DNA of 64,000 bases, from assembly GCA_049487715.1 (NCBI GenBank), contig CP150568.1, positions 578,280-642,279 of the forward strand, read 5' to 3'. Shown piece after piece: positions 42,601 through 57,565 of this stretch; positions within the stretch are counted from its first letter, which is position 1, and each line of letters begins with the position of its first letter. The translations under genes were made by a program, and so were the position numbers. The stretch is from Pycnococcus provasolii (lineage: Eukaryota; Chlorophyta; Pseudoscourfieldiophyceae; Pseudoscourfieldiales). The notes beneath the pieces were generated by a model, which saw only the letters and a list, made by a program, of their open reading frames with translations, was not told the DNA's origin and did not search any database.

Positions 42601-44818
42601 GCGCGTCACAGCTACTTGCTTTACCAATGGCAGCCAGTCTGAAGTGCCGACGGCGAAGACCAAGCGTCGCCGCGCGGGAATGTCGCAAGCGGCATCACAG
42701 GGCGTATCTGTGTCATCGCCGGCGTTTGAGGAGTCTTTTCTCGTGTCTGTGCAATCTGGTAAGCCTGTGGGACTGGTTGCGCAGATCTCTGACGAAGACG
42801 GAGGACTCTACGAGGCACCGCTGAGCGTGTACGCGTCTAACGGCGTCGACACAACTGCGCGTACGCTTCTCCCCGCCCTCTTGGTGTCATGCATTGACGC
42901 GCACGGAAATCGTTGTCTATCAGGCATTCCAGGTGGCTGGGGTGTGCGCGCGGACATCGCACCTTCGGATGGCGAGGGCGTTCCCGCGGGTGCGAGTCTT
43001 CCCAGCCTCGACTGCCATGGCGGATGCGGATCGCCCGAGGCGCTGTTTGACACGCGCTCCAAGCAGGCGAGCTTTGGCATACTCCGCCTTGCGCAGGGAT
43101 CGGGATCGCTCGGCGACGTACCTGCGAATACGTCAAACACGACTTCTTTGCCCGGCAGCCTGTCGTGCTCGCTGATCCTCTCTGCCATCCAGCCAAGCAC
43201 GGGAGGTGCCATCGAGGTTGTGAGCAGTATCAAGCCGTGGTCCTGCTCTCTCGTCTTCGTCGACGACGCGCGACGTGCTGTGGAAATGCAGCGTGTGCGC
43301 GATCGATACGACGCGACGGCGGCGGAGCGCAACGCGCATCGCGAAGAACTTAGAAAGCTCCGTGCGGCGGCTGACAATGCTTCCGCGGAACGCAACTTTG
43401 CCGAGTCGCACGTCGAGTCGGCGGCTTTGGCTCTCCGCTCCGCACTGCCGCAAAATGTGCACCTGTCTGAGGAAAGTGCTCGCGCATGGCTCTCTCAGGA
43501 GCGTGCCGAATTTCCGTCCACCGGCGCGGCTGCACGCTCTTCTGTGCGAGAGGCTAAATTATGCAACAGGTCCGCGGTACCCGTCGAGCAGGCGTTGCGC
43601 AAACTTGGCGGCGGCGATGAACAGGCTCGCCTCGCAGCCGCGGCTGGGTGCGTCGGCCTTGCATTTCGGCTGCTTCGCGTGTCAGATGACAAGGTGTGCC
43701 GCATCGTGAACTCCGCGCTAGGCGCGAACAAGGGGCTCGTGGTGATTCTTCGCTACGAACATGCGCCGAAACTGCTCGACTTTGTGAAAAAGGATTCCAA
43801 CGTGAAGCCGAATGTGCTTGCACTCGACAATTGCTCGTGCGCTTCCGCTTCGTCCGAGAGCACGGTGTCGTCGCTGCGTGCTTCGTTTGGAAGAGATGTC
43901 GTTGATCTCGCGGAACTGCTTCACTATGAAGCTTGTGCGGGCACGGACGCTCCTGTTTACATACAACTCCCGCATACCAAAATGGATTCCGCACGGCGAG
44001 CTTCTCTGATTCCCGCGCACGAAGACGCGCTTGGAGGCTGCGACGCGTCGCCGCCTGGTTACATCGGTCATCTGATTAATCTCGTGCGCCCATCGAAGTG
44101 CAACGCGGGTGAGGGGGGTACGCTGCGACGCAGCTTGCTGAAGGCGCTTCTCACCAATGCCGTGCTGTTTCGCGACTATGCGGGTGCGATGGCGTACCGC
44201 AAGGCGTGCATCGCAGGTGGCGTGAACAATCTACCAACGATTTACACGTACGACGACGTGCAGTTGATTCAGAGTAGCGGCATCATAGTCGGTGACAGCT
44301 TCTATGCCGCCAAGTACGCTTCTGCGGCAGATATGCCCGTATCGCTTGGCGGTATCCCGCACGACGAAGACCCTCGTTTGCTGCGCGTGCAGGAGGTGGA
44401 AAGTCTGCTCTCCGACTGGGAAGAGGCTGGCACAAAGCGTGACGACGCGATGGCGACGGAGCGTAATGAGCAGACAAAGCTCGTCGATAGCGTGCAGGAT
44501 CTCGAGAGCAAGATTGCGGAGTGCAAGGAGACTATGAATGCGCTGCGCGCGGAGATGAAAGCTCTTCAGGGTGGTGCGACACAGACGCAGACGCAGACGC
44601 AAACTCAGACGCAGACGCAGACGCAGACGCCAAATGACCGTGCGGCTGCCGCGATGGTGGATGATGAAGCGGCTCTCGAGCTGGACGACGAGGCTCTCGA
44701 CGAGGCGGCAGCTCGCGAGGGTCGTCGGCGTGGCAAGCGTGTGCGCGGAGGTGCGACGTCGACACAGGAGGATGCAAGCCTTCGCCGCAGCACGAGACGA
44801 CGTCAGACACAATCGTAA
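36173..44818 (+). CDS. SMCHD1: SMCHD1-like GHKL-ATPase/SMC-hinge chromatin protein with histone H3-like N-terminus
   Basis: 2,881 residues, single exon; the ATG at 36173 is the first in frame. Residues 2-17 read PRTVQTARKSTGGKAP, the H3 tail. Acidic, poly-Ala and poly-Gln stretches follow to ~150. Residues ~209-301 look like the ubiquitin-like domain of SMCHD1. The GHKL ATPase starts ~331: DYEYFSSGGTDPYPFAVAELVDNALRA, given here by its key AELVDN, with DNGCGM at ~393. A long central region of beta-sandwich-like repeats (each with SAGPP or SAGAP joins) spans ~1,000-2,350. Coiled coil ~2366-2412, SMC hinge ~2470-2713 and a second coiled coil ~2740-2800. SMCHD1 silences chromatin in mammals; plant relatives act with RNA-directed DNA methylation. 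Confidence 0.93.
36176..36223 (+). other. Histone H3 N-terminal tail mimic within the SMCHD1-like protein
   Basis: After Met removal (efficient before Pro) the N-terminus is P-R-T-V-Q-T-A-R-K-S-T-G-G-K-A-P. Histone H3 is A-R-T-K-Q-T-A-R-K-S-T-G-G-K-A-P. Fourteen of 16 positions agree with no gap and in the same register from the terminus. Lys9, Ser10 and Lys14 equivalents are kept, Lys4 is Val. Weak similarity runs on (K18, then ALNAAKN against ATKAARK). Confidence 0.93.
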
Positions 44819-45025
44819 GAAATCAATATGAGGAAACACTTTTAGTTGAGTTGTTGTTGTGTATTGTGCATGTGCATATATGAAAAAAAAACAAAATCAG
44901 GAGACCTATTTTTTTTCATTCATTTCTATTCGCCTTGTAACAAAAAAAGAAACACCCAATCCACCCGCCCCCTCCCTATTTGTTTTTTTCTGGAATAGAT
45001 CATCCTCGTTTTGTGTGTGTTTGAC

Positions 45026-50646
<5,621 letters not shown>

Positions 50647-51275
50647 CTTTTCGCTGCGAGACGTCGACGTGCGAAGCTGACCTAAGCTCGCCTTCGCGCT
50701 TCTTTGCTGCGAACACAACGCCACAATGCCACAGAACACGTTCAGGTGACACCGCAATGCCCGCTACTGCAGTGCACACACCTGGGTGCACCGCGTAAGT
50801 TGGATCTGCAGCACGCGACTCTCATATCCAGCAGGCGTGCAGGTTTTGCTATCCGCTCACGGAGAACAAGGAGGCGTGCCAAGGGTACGCTTGCGTGAGA
50901 CGGAGAGGTGTGGTGCTGGTGCGTTGGTTGACGACGCTTTCGAGATGATGATGGCTTCTTGTTGTGTTGTGCTTCTTTTTACGAATAGTAGCGCGTGCTT
51001 GGAGGGGAGAGGAGAGGGGAGAGAGGGGGAGAGGAGAGGGGCACTGGGGCTTTCTTTCCCGTCACCCCGGACGTGAACGGAACGGGAGAACCGAGGGCCC
51101 AGCCACAGGGGTCCCAAAGAGCCACACAAATGCGGGGTTCCAGGACCTGGTTCCAGGAGGTTGTTCCAGGGCGTTCCAGCCAAACCCCCAACTCCGCCAT
51201 TGGTCAAGTTTGGTCATTCCTCCCCGACTCCCGCCTCGTCCGTCTGGCATGCTTTAACTTCGCTCTCTTCTCCTT
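50647..51275. other. Divergent spacer
   Basis: 629 bp between the secreted-protein gene and the MFS gene. It contains a GAGAGGGGA purine tract at ~51003-51045 and no recognised gene. Confidence 0.45.
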
Positions 51276-52637
51276 ATGGCGACGTGGTTCCTACTCTACC
51301 TCGTCTCCATGCTGGAGCGCGCAGACGAAGCGCTCCTGCCTGCTTGCTACGCCGCCGTGTCGAGGACGTTTGCAGTCTCACCCGCGCAACTCGGCAAGCT
51401 CACGACGTTCCGCGCATTCACGCAGTCCGTGTTCAGCCTTCCCGCCGGTGCGATTGCTGATCGCGCGAGCTCGAGGTGCACGGTTGTCGGATTCGCATCC
51501 TTATCGTGGGGTATCTTAAGCCTCCTCGTTGGACTGTCAACATCTTACGACGTTTTACTGTGCCTCCGGGCGTGCACCGGTGCGGCACTCGCAACTGCGA
51601 TTCCGGCGACGTACGCGTTGCTCGCAGACAGCACCAACGAAGCGAGTGCGGGAAAGGCGTTCGGCTTGCTGCACGTCATCAGCTTCGCCGGAACCGCGCT
51701 GTGCACGCTCGTCGCCACGCCCGTCTCAACTGTTTTTTTTGGAGGAGTGGAAGGTTGGCGCGCTTTATTCTTCTGGATTGGTTTGATCAGCGTCATCGCA
51801 GGTGGTGCGCTCGCCATGTACGGCGTTGACGATAGACGGCACCGTTCAGCGCCAACTGCCACGAAGGCGCTCACGCCAATGCAGCTTTTGAGAGACACCA
51901 TACATGACAGCAAGTACGTCATGCAGATTAGTACGCTGCAAATTATATGTGGACAAGGTGCGTTAGGAAGCATGCCATGGAAAGCGCTCTTCTTCTTCGC
52001 GCTTTTCCTGCAGACGGCGGGCTTCACCGACTTTGAAGCTGGATTGGTCACGGGCGTGTTTCTTGGAGGAAACGCAATCGGCGGACTGCTTGGTGGATAC
52101 ATTTCTGACGCTCTCGCAAGGCGTTTCCCCGCGGGTGTGGGCCGCGTGATGACAGCCCAGATGAGCGTGATCGCGGGCATCCCTCTATCCATATTGATTT
52201 TTGACGTCCTTCCGATACCCCTTGAAGTGAACGGCTCCATACCACGGGCACATCTCGTCGCTCTGTTTAGCTTCGTGGCAGGCTTGATGAGCATTTGCTG
52301 CAGCTGGTGCGGCGGCGTCAACAACTCGCTGATGAGCGCGGTTATTTCGTCGGAGCGGCGATCTGCTATGTTCGCATTCGACCGTTTTGCAGAGGGCGTG
52401 ATGTCTAGTTTCTCGAGCGTTTTGGTGGGCCAATTGGCCGAGTGGATCGGTTGGCGTCGCGACGACGACGGCGTAAGCAACGCCCGAGCTCTCGGACGTG
52501 CCATCTCACTCGCTTGCGCGTGTCCGTGGGCAATTTGCTGTTGTATTTACACGCTGCTTTACTACGTGCACCCGCGTGACTTGAGAAAGTTGAAAGAGGA
52601 GCTCAGAGAGGTGGACAACAACAACAACAAGGTGTAA
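51276..52637 (+). CDS. Major facilitator superfamily transporter
   Basis: 453 residues with about 12 membrane helices. The TM2-TM3 loop has GAIADRASSRCTVVG, a good MFS motif A (G-x-x-x-D-R-x-x-R). A second half-molecule loop reads GGYISDALARRFPAGVGR. The 51-residue hydrophobic repeats and a conserved GGVNNSLMSAVISSERRSAM segment resemble the Spinster-like/plant chloroplast-associated MFS group. No substrate can be read from sequence. A TGTAA overlaps the stop and a second is at 52663. Converges on ORMDL. Start is the first in-frame ATG and gives a normal MFS N-terminus. Confidence 0.88.
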   Translation: MATWFLLYLVSMLERADEALLPACYAAVSRTFAVSPAQLGKLTTFRAFTQSVFSLPAGAIADRASSRCTVVGFASLSWGILSLLVGLSTSYDVLLCLRACTGAALATAIPATYALLADSTNEASAGKAFGLLHVISFAGTALCTLVATPVSTVFFGGVEGWRALFFWIGLISVIAGGALAMYGVDDRRHRSAPTATKALTPMQLLRDTIHDSKYVMQISTLQIICGQGALGSMPWKALFFFALFLQTAGFTDFEAGLVTGVFLGGNAIGGLLGGYISDALARRFPAGVGRVMTAQMSVIAGIPLSILIFDVLPIPLEVNGSIPRAHLVALFSFVAGLMSICCSWCGGVNNSLMSAVISSERRSAMFAFDRFAEGVMSSFSSVLVGQLAEWIGWRRDDDGVSNARALGRAISLACACPWAICCCIYTLLYYVHPRDLRKLKEELREVDNNNNKV

Positions 52638-52810
52638 TTATGTATGTTGTAGCTGAAGTTTTTGTAACACTACTTGAATCAGAGCCTCAAGCCTTGCGTT
52701 TCACGAAATGGCGATATGGCGACGACAACGACGACCACGAGCGCAAGGGGAGTCCTCACGCCGGACGCCAACAGAGAAGACTTAAAAACGTTCTTACACT
52801 ATTTCGTTAC

Positions 52811-53266
52811 TTAGTCCTTGTTAATTCCAAGGATGCGCACTTTATGCATGCTCGGCAACTTGGCGGCGACGAGTGTCAGCGTCATGGAGAGGTTCACGTA
52901 CAGGAGCGGTTTTTCATAATTTGTTGAGTGGCTCGCGAGCATGAACAGCACGACGGGCACAACGGTGAAGAACTTCTTATTCGGCGTGAGCACCTGCTCG
53001 CTGTCCATCTGCTCCCAGTACGTGAGGTGGTCGTATTCCCCAGCCGCACCGAATTCGAGCGGCGTTCCCTTGTGCCAGTGAAAGAGATAGAAGGTGATGA
53101 GGAAATGTACCGTGGAGGTGAGCGTCCACGCATCTTTCGGGTCGACCATAGCAAACATGAGGTATATCAGCAGCAGTATGAGTACATAGAAGGCCCAGAC
53201 TCCAGGTTGCTGCGACATCCAGTTTGTGTTTGGGTTGATTTCCACCTGGGAAACCACTTTGGTCAT
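52811..53266 (-). CDS. ORMDL: ORMDL-family regulator of serine palmitoyltransferase
   Basis: ER membrane protein that inhibits serine palmitoyltransferase and so limits sphingolipid synthesis. NPNTNWMSQQPGVWAFYVL, TSTVHFLITFYLFHWHKGTP, GEYDHLTYWEQMDS and LTPNKKFFTVVPVVLFMLAS are all family hallmarks. I place the start at 53266, giving 151 residues, the usual length (human ORMDL3 has 153). An in-frame ATG at 53371 would add 35 polar residues. A strong TATA-like TATATATTCTATATA at 53391-53408 would place transcription start near 53360, between the two ATGs, which favours 53266. Converges on the MFS gene. Confidence 0.94.
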   Translation of the reverse strand: MTKVVSQVEINPNTNWMSQQPGVWAFYVLILLLIYLMFAMVDPKDAWTLTSTVHFLITFYLFHWHKGTPLEFGAAGEYDHLTYWEQMDSEQVLTPNKKFFTVVPVVLFMLASHSTNYEKPLLYVNLSMTLTLVAAKLPSMHKVRILGINKD

Positions 53267-53390
53267 GCCGCGTGCTGGCCTAGCGTTTGTGTCGTTCGTG
53301 CCATCTGCCGCGGAGTCGCTGGCTGTGTACGCCGTCGTTGCTGTGCTGTGTCTATTTCTGGCGGAGGCCATGTTTGTTGCGCGGGAGGGA

Positions 53391-53408
53391 TATATATTCT
53401 ATATATAC
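53391..53408 (-). promoter_or_regulatory. TATA-like element upstream of ORMDL
   Basis: Sixteen-plus bases of alternating TA in an otherwise GC-rich divergent promoter, ~125 bp upstream of the chosen ORMDL ATG and ~250 bp from the IWS1 ATG. Confidence 0.5.
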
Positions 53409-53656
53409 CACAGCACCTTAGTCTATCTGGTAGACGGTGTTGTCGTTTGAGCGCGCGCAGGGGTGAAATGGACGGGAATGGGCACCTGCCTCCAAGACGA
53501 AACAAGAAGGGTGTAACGAAAGCAGCGAACGAAGGGCCGAGGCGCGAGTTCGGGGTTAGGGACTTAGGGTTCTCCCCTCCCCTCTCTCCCCTCCCCTTCC
53601 TCCCCCTTGTCCTCGCTCCCGTCGGCAAACGACGCGAAACCTCAGCAGCATATCCC

Positions 53657-55012
53657 ATGGCGGCGCAGGACGCTGGCATCAAGCAGCGGCACCTCGAGCT
53701 CTTCGGAAGCGACTCCGAGGACGACGACGATGAACCTCAGCAGCCGCAGGAAAAGTCGCTCAAGCGAACACGCGCAGACGGAGACGCAGACGGAGACGGA
53801 GACGACAGCGACGGAGACGACGACGAGAAGCCAAAGCGAATGAAGCCGGCCACTGCGTCCAAGGCGGACGGGAAGAAGAAGTCTTTGTCCACCGCGGCGC
53901 ATGCTCTTCTCAACGACCTTGACAGCGAGGATGACGAGGATCCGGATGAAAACGATGAAGACCGGCACTTTATCGACGACGCGGACGATGATCAGCGAAA
54001 GGAAAAGTACGGCGACGACGGAGAAACCTCGGAGGAGGACGACGACGACGTGCGACGTGCGCCGCAAGCAGAGGAGGCTGAGGAGGAAGAAGCGGGCGTC
54101 GAGCGCATCTTCATCAAGGGTGGAAATAAAAAGAAGAAGAAGGAGAAAACGGCAGAGGAGGTGAAGGATATGGTCATCGACCTGCTCACGAAGATGGAAA
54201 TGGCGGCTGACAAGGATGAAAAGAGCAACCAAGAACAGAAGCCTTGTATCGCAAAGCTGGGACTGATGAACATGGTATACGAGCAGCTTACGAAAAGGAA
54301 GTACCAGGCTGAGTACCTCGACCACGGCGTGCTTGGCGTTCTCAAAGAGTGGCTGAAGCCGATGCCAGATGGAAGCTTGCCTAACGTCTTGGTGCGAACG
54401 AAGGTGCTGGGCATTCTCGAGGCGCTACCCATCAACCTCGAGTTACCTGATCGCAAGGAACAGCTGAGGTCAAGCCAGCTTGGTAAGCTCGTCATGTTTC
54501 TCTCCAAAAATAAGGATGAGACGCCTGACAACAGAAAGAGGGCGACGCAGCTCGTGCAGCGCTGGGCACGACCAATTTTTGAGCTGTCGACGAGGTATGC
54601 GGACATGAAGGCGACGGAACGTGTGGACTTATCCGCTTCGGCTGCCGAGACGGCGGCAGCGGCGGGTGCGGGTGCAGTGAGGAGAACGGGGTCGGGTGCT
54701 GCGGGCACGGCTGGTGGCGGCATGCAGCTCGGGCACGGCGACATTCACGATACGTCGCGTGAGAACCAGCCCAAGCCGGGAGAAAAGGGGTACCGTCTGC
54801 ACGCCGCGGTGCCCATGCCATCGAAATTGGACTACTCGTATGAGCCCACGAACAACCAAAACATGGAAGAAAGGATGCGTGCGCGTGGGCCTACGAAGGA
54901 GGAGATGTCGCGCCTACAGAAAACACTGAAGGACAAGAGCATACGAAAACGACAGTCAACACGTGATGCCATTGCCAAGGTGAGCATTGAAGGACGTAAC
55001 ATGCACACATGA
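53657..55012 (+). CDS. IWS1: IWS1/Spn1 transcription elongation factor
   Basis: 451 residues from the ATG at 53657; the frame upstream is open but crosses the ORMDL promoter. The N-terminal ~150 residues are acidic with Lys-rich patches (SDSEDDDDEP, GDDGETSEEDDDD), the part that in other species binds histones and Spt6 partners. The conserved TFIIS-N-like (TND) domain spans ~165-310: EVKDMVIDLLTKMEMAADKD, then CIAKLGLMNMVYEQL, LPNVLVRTKVLGILEALPI, and ATQLVQRWARPIFEL. IWS1 acts with Spt6 and RNA polymerase II in elongation and mRNA export. TGTAA signals lie at 55046 and 55066. Converges on the kinase gene. Confidence 0.93.
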   Translation: MAAQDAGIKQRHLELFGSDSEDDDDEPQQPQEKSLKRTRADGDADGDGDDSDGDDDEKPKRMKPATASKADGKKKSLSTAAHALLNDLDSEDDEDPDENDEDRHFIDDADDDQRKEKYGDDGETSEEDDDDVRRAPQAEEAEEEEAGVERIFIKGGNKKKKKEKTAEEVKDMVIDLLTKMEMAADKDEKSNQEQKPCIAKLGLMNMVYEQLTKRKYQAEYLDHGVLGVLKEWLKPMPDGSLPNVLVRTKVLGILEALPINLELPDRKEQLRSSQLGKLVMFLSKNKDETPDNRKRATQLVQRWARPIFELSTRYADMKATERVDLSASAAETAAAAGAGAVRRTGSGAAGTAGGGMQLGHGDIHDTSRENQPKPGEKGYRLHAAVPMPSKLDYSYEPTNNQNMEERMRARGPTKEEMSRLQKTLKDKSIRKRQSTRDAIAKVSIEGRNMHT

Positions 55013-55085
55013 CTTGGTTTTGGTGAGAACAAAGAGAATCATTGTTGTAATTTTTTGGTTTCGTGTGTAAATGAAGAGATGTGTG

Positions 55086-57383
55086 TCATGCTCGAAGCCA
55101 CGGGTCGTCAGCCGCCGTCGCAACATCAGGTCGATCTTCCTGATGATAGCTCAGGCACCTCCGAATGAATTCCTTCGCATGTTCACTGATGTGCCCAGAT
55201 TTGGGAGGAAACTGAACACCCTTGCGTGCCTCCGCCGCGATTGAACCTTCGCGGAGAATCGTCTCCTGGCTCTGCCCGTGTGCGAATGGCCGTTCGCCAA
55301 AAAGCGCCTGGTACGTGAGCACGCCGGCACTCCAGACGTCAACCTTCGAGCTAATTTGCGGCGGTGCGGTGCCCGCGGCAAGCTCACCGGTGCCTGGGAA
55401 GCACTCTGGCGGCAGGTACCAGTACGTTCCTGCGCCCACGGAAGTCAGCTCAATGCGCGACGGCATCGCGCTTGCCGCAAACGTGCTCAGCGACGAAGTG
55501 CCAGGTACTGACACGATGCCATTCGCCGTGGGCGCAACGTCGCCGTCCATCTCTTTCGACAGTCCAAAATCGCTAATCTTCGCCGTTCCCGCCTCATCGA
55601 AAAGCACGTTGGCCGGCTTGAGGTCGTAGTGGATGATCCTCCTGGGAGGTGCGGACACGTACCGCAGCGCGCTCATCACCTGCCTCACGACGCTCTTCGC
55701 CACGCGTTCCGGCAGCGGACCCGCGCGCAGGACGTGCTCGAGATCTGGTCCCTTGCACAGCTCAAGGATTGTGCAGAACGAGTCGGCATCAATCTCAAAC
55801 ACGTCGAGGTGCGCGACGACGTTCGCATGTCGCAGCCGCTTGTGGATGTTCACCTCGCGAATTGCGTGCTTGACGTAGGAAGCCTTGCGCTCCTCCTTCC
55901 ACAGATTGCTCAGCTGATGAAGCTTGCACGCCACCTCGCGATTCTCCTTGAGATCCACGGCGTGCCACACCTCCGAAAATCCACCCTTGCCAATCAAGCT
56001 GAGCAGGAGATACCGCCCGTTGAGCATCGCCGGATGTGACGTCGTCCATGTTGCGTGCGCGGGGAATGGCGCGGGCAGTGGTTGGATTGCCGCCAAGCCG
56101 CCGCCGCCGCCGCCACCTATGCTGCGTATTCCACTTCCCAGGAATCGGCTCGCCTCCTCGTCGCGCTGGCGTCGCATCTCGTGAGCGAGCGCAATCTTTT
56201 CTCTCTCGAGCCGATCGCGCTCCTCCTTGAGCGCCACCTCCTCGCGCGCAAGGCTACTTTGGCGAGCGCGAAGTGCCTCGGCAACCTCGCGAAGCGACGC
56301 TTCGTCTGCCGTGTTTGGTGGCGGAGGAGGAGGCATGGACTCTGTGTCCGCGGGACGCTGCTCCGTGGCAGCGGCACGCTCACGCAGTGCGCCTCGTCTT
56401 GCCTCGATTTCCGCGCGTCTGCGTTCGAGCTCCGCCTTCTCGTCACTGAGACGGTACAGCTTCTGTGCGACGTCACGTACCGCCTCGCCATCTTCCCACA
56501 CCTCGCGCAGTCCACCGCCCGTCATGCTGAGTCCTGTGCGAATGACTCCAGGCCTTCCAAGTCTCGAGACGCTCGCGTCCACGCGCCTCTTGCAGAGTTC
56601 CCGTCCGCACTCCGCGCCCCTGTGTGCGAATGCTGCGAGAAGCGTGGCTGCACGAGCCTCCCGTGCCTTACGCACGTCCAACTCCTTTTTCAGCTCGTCA
56701 ACTTCCAACTTAGCAGACTCTGCCGTAGCCCGATTCGTTCTTGCCGCATCGCGGTGCGCGTCGCGGTCTCTTCTTAGGTTTTCGTTCTCCGCGCGTAATT
56801 TCGCCAGTTCCGCCTCCATGGAAGACGCGTGCCTTTCCGCCGCATCGGCGCGCCGATGTGCCGCGTGAAGAGCTTCTAGGTCCTTTTCGTACGTATCACT
56901 CGCAGCTGCCGCGGCGGCGCTCGTCGCCTGCTGAAAGTATGTGGATGTGTTATTTGTCGCGGCGGTGTGTGCGCCGGCGCCGGCAGCGGCGATGGCTGTG
57001 GTGGTGGGCGGCGTTGCCGCCCAGTCCGGCGGACGTTGCGGCGAAACGTGCCCGCCACGCGACCCGTTGCCTGCATTGCTTGGAATGAGCTGTTCGATCG
57101 TCGCCACACCGCCTCCGCCTCCAAGCGACGCCCCACGCGACCCGTTCGCGCCATTGGACAAGTCGCCGAACGCAGCTGACGGCGGGTTCGCGCGACCGCG
57201 CACGTGCGAGGATGGCTGTCCTAGCCGCCCTTCAAAGCGCCCTTCGAGCTTGCGCATCTTATCGGGAGGCACTCGCAGCAAGGCTTCGTTGCTGCGCTGG
57301 TTCGCCATGCCGTCGAGCGCGAGTGGTGTCATGGCAGAAGGTGGTGGTGGTGGTGATAGCTGCTGCTGATGGTGGTCCGCCAT
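55086..57383 (-). CDS. TLK: Tousled-like protein kinase
   Basis: 765 residues from the ATG at 57383 (an upstream TTG is not credible). The N-terminus is Gln/Pro/Ser-rich. Coiled-coil heptads run ~165-260 and ~300-440 (MEAELAKLRAENENLRRDRD, EEVALKEERDRLEREKIALA), as needed for TLK dimerisation. The kinase domain is ~459-765: IGKGGFSEVW for the Gly loop, VACKLHQL for the Lys, IIHYDLKPANVLF with the TLK-specific HYD in place of HRD, DFGLSKEMDG, and GAGTYWYLPPECF, also a TLK signature. TLKs phosphorylate the histone chaperone ASF1 during replication-coupled chromatin assembly. Confidence 0.95.
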   Translation of the reverse strand: MADHHQQQLSPPPPPSAMTPLALDGMANQRSNEALLRVPPDKMRKLEGRFEGRLGQPSSHVRGRANPPSAAFGDLSNGANGSRGASLGGGGGVATIEQLIPSNAGNGSRGGHVSPQRPPDWAATPPTTTAIAAAGAGAHTAATNNTSTYFQQATSAAAAAASDTYEKDLEALHAAHRRADAAERHASSMEAELAKLRAENENLRRDRDAHRDAARTNRATAESAKLEVDELKKELDVRKAREARAATLLAAFAHRGAECGRELCKRRVDASVSRLGRPGVIRTGLSMTGGGLREVWEDGEAVRDVAQKLYRLSDEKAELERRRAEIEARRGALRERAAATEQRPADTESMPPPPPPNTADEASLREVAEALRARQSSLAREEVALKEERDRLEREKIALAHEMRRQRDEEASRFLGSGIRSIGGGGGGGLAAIQPLPAPFPAHATWTTSHPAMLNGRYLLLSLIGKGGFSEVWHAVDLKENREVACKLHQLSNLWKEERKASYVKHAIREVNIHKRLRHANVVAHLDVFEIDADSFCTILELCKGPDLEHVLRAGPLPERVAKSVVRQVMSALRYVSAPPRRIIHYDLKPANVLFDEAGTAKISDFGLSKEMDGDVAPTANGIVSVPGTSSLSTFAASAMPSRIELTSVGAGTYWYLPPECFPGTGELAAGTAPPQISSKVDVWSAGVLTYQALFGERPFAHGQSQETILREGSIAAEARKGVQFPPKSGHISEHAKEFIRRCLSYHQEDRPDVATAADDPWLRA

Positions 57384-57565
57384 CCCTTTTTTTATGGGTG
57401 AGAGCAAGGTGAGAGGAGGAAAAATCCGTTTCGGTCTGTCACTGTGGGGAGGGTTGGGCGGGGCGGGAAACGGAAACCGGAATCGGATTGGGGTTTTGAT
57501 TGGGGGCAGAAAAGATACGGTAGTGCTTGGGTTACAACAGTTACGGGGATGATATACGGATACGA

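Noticed and set aside
52928-53656. Upstream extension of the IWS1 frame to 52928
   Set aside because: It overlaps ORMDL coding sequence and the divergent promoter; the ATG at 53657 gives the normal IWS1 start.
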